Shown here one piece after another: positions 5,427-8,037 of a DNA stretch of 8,037 nt (position 1 is the stretch's first letter; every line of letters begins with the position of its first letter). The stretch covers positions 1 through 8,037 of the forward strand of contig JAKACG010000033.1 of the NCBI GenBank assembly GCA_021821605.1. The letters run 5' to 3'. A model generated the notes under the pieces. That model was not told the origin of the DNA, made no database searches, and saw nothing but the letters and a program-made list of their open reading frames with translations. A program made the position numbers and the translations under genes. The DNA comes from Microcaldota archaeon (GTDB taxonomy: Archaea; Micrarchaeota; Micrarchaeia; Micrarchaeales; CABMGC01).

Positions 5427-6358
5427 TTATTTTGATACTGTATTTTCCATTCCCAAGTTGCGTCCATGCCAATATAGATACTGTTGTGCATACCCTGCCA
5501 TATCTCCCCATTTTTCATATGCAAGATCGTGTATCTGCTGTATTTTTTTGTTTTCACCATTCATATAGACCTTCTCCATTATACGCTTTATCCATACATC
5601 TATAGGAAATGATTCATATCTACCGTAACCAAAAAGTAATATGCAGTCAGCAACCTTATCGCCAACTCCATCAAGTCCTAGAAGTTCATTCTTCGCTTCG
5701 AGGTACTCTAAACGTTCAAGCTTGTCCAAAGAAAAACCGTTTTTAATCTCTGTAGAAACGCTTTTGAGATACTTTGCACGAAAGCCAGTACCACATGACA
5801 TAAGCTCTGAAATAGATGCCTTTGATAACTTTTCAGGTGTTGGAAATAACATGACCTTTTTGCCATCTATATAATACGGCTCGCCAAATCTTTCAAGAAG
5901 ATTTTTCATTATTAGGCGTATACGCTTTATGTTGTTGAACTGAGATATTAGAAAGCATACGGTAGCTTCCCATGGCTCATTTTTTGTAATGCGCATGCCA
6001 TAAAGAGTTTTTACAGCGCTCTCCATGAAGTTGTCGGTATTTATCTGAGCGTATATCTTTTTAATCTCTATGTTAAGTCCAAGGCGCTTTAAGATCTCTT
6101 TTTTTGCAGAGTTTGATGAGTAATCTCCAAAGTAATCCAAACGAATAAATTCTTCGCTAAGTTTTCTGCTAAGTAAGATAACTCCTTTTTCAGTTGTATA
6201 ACGCAGTAGCTCCCACTCGTTTTTCTTAAGATAATCAGAGTAAAAGGTAAGCGGCTGACCACTACCTATAGTGTCCTTTATATTTAAGTCCTTTACATCT
6301 AGCTTTATAGGTTTTCTTAAAGATTCAAAGGTATTTTCAAGATATATACAAACACCAT
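5427..6358 (-). CDS. ogg1: OGG1-type 8-oxoguanine DNA glycosylase/AP lyase, 5' end out of frame or non-canonical
   Basis: This bifunctional glycosylase removes 8-oxoguanine from DNA and nicks the abasic site. Residues are numbered from the in-frame TTG at 6140. The HhH-GPD core is clear: GLDGVGDKVADC (155-166), with Schiff-base Lys162 and Cys166; catalytic Asp181 in FPIDVW; CGTGFRAKYL (116-125); EPWEATVCFLISQFNN (55-70); and AGYAQQYLYW (215-224). The TTG cannot be the true start. The same frame stays open upstream to 6371 and encodes the OGG N-terminal domain, including LNIKDTIGSGQPLTFYSD, with the Gly of SGQ that reads the 8-oxoG N7-H in human OGG1. This upstream part has no in-frame ATG, GTG or TTG. 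An ATG at 6358-6356, 8 bases after the glyS stop, is in another frame and meets TAA after 13 codons. One extra base, for instance in the A4 run near 6336, would join it to the main frame and give about 310 residues. Sequencing error, mutation or a rare start codon (ATT at 6365) are all possible. Confidence 0.85.
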
Positions 6359-6366
6359 ACTTAATA

Positions 6367-7866
6367 TTATTTTAATATCTCGGTTATTTTCTTGCGTACC
6401 TGTTCAGTAGTATCCCTATTTCTTATAGTAACGGTATTGTCCTTTAAGGTATCATAATCACAGGTTATTGCGAGTGGTACTCCTATTTCATCGGCACGTG
6501 CATATCTTTTGCCTATGCTTCCGCTTTTAGCTATATATGCAGATACCTTTTTCTCTTTTAATAATGCTAAGACCTCTTGCGCTTTTTTATATAAATCTTC
6601 ATCATTTTGCAATGGAAGCACAGCATATTTATATGGTGAAACCTCCTCGGTTAACTTTAGCCACTCCCAGCCGCGTTCCGATCCTTCTTGAACAGAGTTA
6701 TCTAAAACAGAAAGTATTAGCCTATCAAGACCTATACTTGCTTCAACAACATGAGGAACTACCTTTTTACCATTTAAAGAGATAGAGATATCTTTGCCAG
6801 AGAGCTTGGCATGTTGTGATAAGTCATAATCGGTCCTATAAGCTATTCCAGAAACCTCTATGTTGCCATATATAGTCTTTATCTCAAGGTCAACATTACC
6901 CTTAGAGTAATGAGGTAGCTCTTCTTTTTGGAGTTGCCTAAATACATAAATATTCTTATCTGCGATTCCAAGATGTTCAAGAAGCTTTAACTCAGAGTAT
7001 ATACACATGGCAAAAAGCTTGTTAGGTATGTATTTTTTTTCAAGGAGCTCTTTTATTGTGTATAGCTTTTCCTCTCCTTCAGACGGTGCAAAGTTAACCT
7101 TTGAGTCGAGCATCGACTCTATTTTAAGATCATTGAAGCTTGACTGTTCTTCGTCTGGATCGAAAAATATCTCCGTTTCCATCTGCGTGAACTCCCTTAC
7201 ACGTACTAGCTGCTGCCTTGGAGAGATCTCGTTTCTATAAGCCTTCCCTGCCTGGGCTATGGCAAACGGAAGCTTAAGACCATAAATCTTTGAGAGATTC
7301 TTAAAGTCAACAAAGATTCCTTGTGCAGTTTCAGGTCTTAGATAACCTATGTTTTCTTTTTCTTGCCCTATTTGAAGTTTGAACATTAAATGAAAGTCCT
7401 CTATATCTGAAAGCTCTCCGCCGCACTTCTGGCATTTCAATCCATGCTCCAAAAGCTTCTTTTGCATTCCTTTTTTATCAAGTTTTTTAAGCTCTGCTAA
7501 CGCCTCTTTATCATTTGAGTTTTCATAAAACTCTTCTAATAACTTATCTACTCTATAAGAGGTTTTGCATTTTTTGCACTTTGAAATAGGATCAGTGAAG
7601 GTAGCTACATGTCCACTTGCCTGAAGTACAGCCTCGGGCACTATAGTTGTGGTATCAACCTCAAGAGCGCCTAGCCACTCTATAAAGATCTCTCTCCAAA
7701 GATTTTCTATATTACGCTTTATCCTAAGCCCTATTGGACCGTAATCATAAAAACCGCTAACGCCAGAGTAGATATCAAATGCAGCATAGTAAATACCTCT
7801 TCTTTCGACTATTGATGACGCCCTGCTTTCTTTTTCTATTTTTTGCATTGAATCTACCATTACCAT
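6367..7866 (-). CDS. glyS: Glycyl-tRNA synthetase (class II, alpha2 type)
   Basis: It charges tRNA(Gly) with glycine using ATP and acts in the cytoplasm as a homodimer. The 499-residue protein shows the full layout. The N-terminal RRGIYYAAFDIYSGVSGFYD (22-41) and motif 1 region DYGPIGLRIKRNIENLWR (41-58) come first, then SGHVATFTDP (84-93). A zinc module has CKKC (97-100) and CQKC (145-148). LRPETAQGIFVDF (176-188) is followed by motif 2 (KAYRNEISPRQQLVRVREFT, 208-227). Motif 3 is PHVVEASIGLDRL (371-383), with Arg382 and an Ala where EPS is usual. The C-terminal anticodon-binding domain (411-499) contains YARADEIGVPLAITCDYDTL and TVTIRNRDTTEQVR. It is shorter than typical archaeal GlyRS (about 570) and lacks their extra insertions, nearer the compact bacterial alpha2 length. 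The start at 7866 is uncertain: ATGs at 7860 and 7848 are alternatives and no ribosome site precedes any of them. ogg1 follows closely, so co-transcription is likely. Confidence 0.96.
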   Translation of the reverse strand: MVMVDSMQKIEKESRASSIVERRGIYYAAFDIYSGVSGFYDYGPIGLRIKRNIENLWREIFIEWLGALEVDTTTIVPEAVLQASGHVATFTDPISKCKKCKTSYRVDKLLEEFYENSNDKEALAELKKLDKKGMQKKLLEHGLKCQKCGGELSDIEDFHLMFKLQIGQEKENIGYLRPETAQGIFVDFKNLSKIYGLKLPFAIAQAGKAYRNEISPRQQLVRVREFTQMETEIFFDPDEEQSSFNDLKIESMLDSKVNFAPSEGEEKLYTIKELLEKKYIPNKLFAMCIYSELKLLEHLGIADKNIYVFRQLQKEELPHYSKGNVDLEIKTIYGNIEVSGIAYRTDYDLSQHAKLSGKDISISLNGKKVVPHVVEASIGLDRLILSVLDNSVQEGSERGWEWLKLTEEVSPYKYAVLPLQNDEDLYKKAQEVLALLKEKKVSAYIAKSGSIGKRYARADEIGVPLAITCDYDTLKDNTVTIRNRDTTEQVRKKITEILK

Positions 7867-7905
7867 ATGTTGATGTTGATTTTTGTTAAATATTTATTAT
7901 GTATA

Positions 7906-7965
7906 TTAAATATTATATTAAGTTAAATATTATATTAAGTATAATATTAAGCATAATATATTAAG
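7906..7965 (+). repeat. AT-rich degenerate tandem repeat upstream of glyS
   Basis: TTAAATATTATATTAAG occurs twice in exact tandem (7906-7922 and 7923-7939). Two shorter variants follow, TATAATATTAAG (7940-7951) and CATAATATATTAAG (7952-7965), all ending in ATTAAG. The region 7867-8037 holds no gene that I can see. The repeat lies 40-100 bases upstream of the glyS start and may be part of its promoter region or simply slippage-prone AT DNA. Confidence 0.8.
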
Positions 7966-7990
7966 TATATAATCAACAAAGATATAAATT

Positions 7991-8002
7991 GTTTCTTGAA
8001 AC
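7991..8002. promoter_or_regulatory. 12-bp perfect palindrome next to a plus-strand TATA-like box
   Basis: GTTTCTTGAAAC has five-base perfect arms (GTTTC/GAAAC) around TT. It directly follows GATATAAATT (7981-7990), a TATA-like sequence on the plus strand. This could be an operator for a divergent gene starting beyond the right edge, but no such gene is visible and a short palindrome can occur by chance. Confidence 0.2.
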
Positions 8003-8037
8003 GGTAAGCAAATAAGCAATATTATAAAGTAAATGTT

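Noticed and set aside
5427..6140. Taking TTG at 6140 as the real start of the OGG1-like gene
   Set aside because: The same frame upstream encodes a recognisable OGG N-terminal domain with SGQ, which the enzyme needs, and the TTG falls in the middle of a continuous domain with no ribosome site.
7867..8037. CRISPR array in the repeat region upstream of glyS
   Set aside because: The copies are directly adjacent with no spacers, are AT-only apart from a single G in each unit (plus one C in the last), and decay quickly in length. This is a short tandem repeat.

Overview
The window reads as AT-rich archaeal DNA. Almost all coding is on the minus strand, so the genes run right to left. The archaeal call rests on: an archaeal/eukaryotic-style translin (TRAX-like) gene, an OGG1-type 8-oxoguanine glycosylase, a class II glycyl-tRNA synthetase of the alpha2 type, archaeal-looking GatCAB subunits, TATA boxes about 25-30 bases upstream of start codons (leaderless transcripts), and AGGT Shine-Dalgarno sites only at operon-internal genes. 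The low GC, tight packing and short versions of several enzymes would fit a small-genome (DPANN/ARMAN-like) archaeon. That placement is inference and cannot be settled from this window.

Layout, in transcription order from the right edge. (a) 7867-8037: AT-rich non-coding DNA with a degenerate tandem repeat and a small palindrome. (b) 7866-6367: glycyl-tRNA synthetase. (c) about 6358-5427: OGG1-type DNA glycosylase/lyase. Its N-terminal domain is clearly encoded but has no usual start codon in frame; the only well-placed ATG is one base out of frame. (d) 5380-4769: translin/TRAX-like RNase, whose start lies inside a 12-bp in-frame tandem repeat. (e) 4621-489: a four-gene cluster of an asparaginase/GatD-like protein, gatC, gatA and gatB. 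A leaderless-type promoter precedes the first gene, and a possible second promoter precedes gatC. gatC/gatA overlap by ATGA and gatA/gatB are 8 bases apart. (f) 1-427: the N-terminal third of a TnpB (IS200/IS605 OrfB) nuclease running off the left edge. Its element appears to abut or invade the 3' end of gatB.

Functionally most of the window concerns tRNA charging: GlyRS directly, and GatCAB making Gln-tRNA(Gln) and/or Asn-tRNA(Asn) from misacylated precursors. An amide-hydrolysing asparaginase fold sits at the head of the gat cluster. Ogg1 (oxidised-base repair) and translin (RNA processing) lie between these in the same orientation. The points most worth a second look are the asparaginase-gatCAB cluster with no GatE visible and an odd GatA signature, the broken or non-canonical 5' end of ogg1, the repeat-built translin start, and the gatB stop codon inside a transposon-like hairpin.
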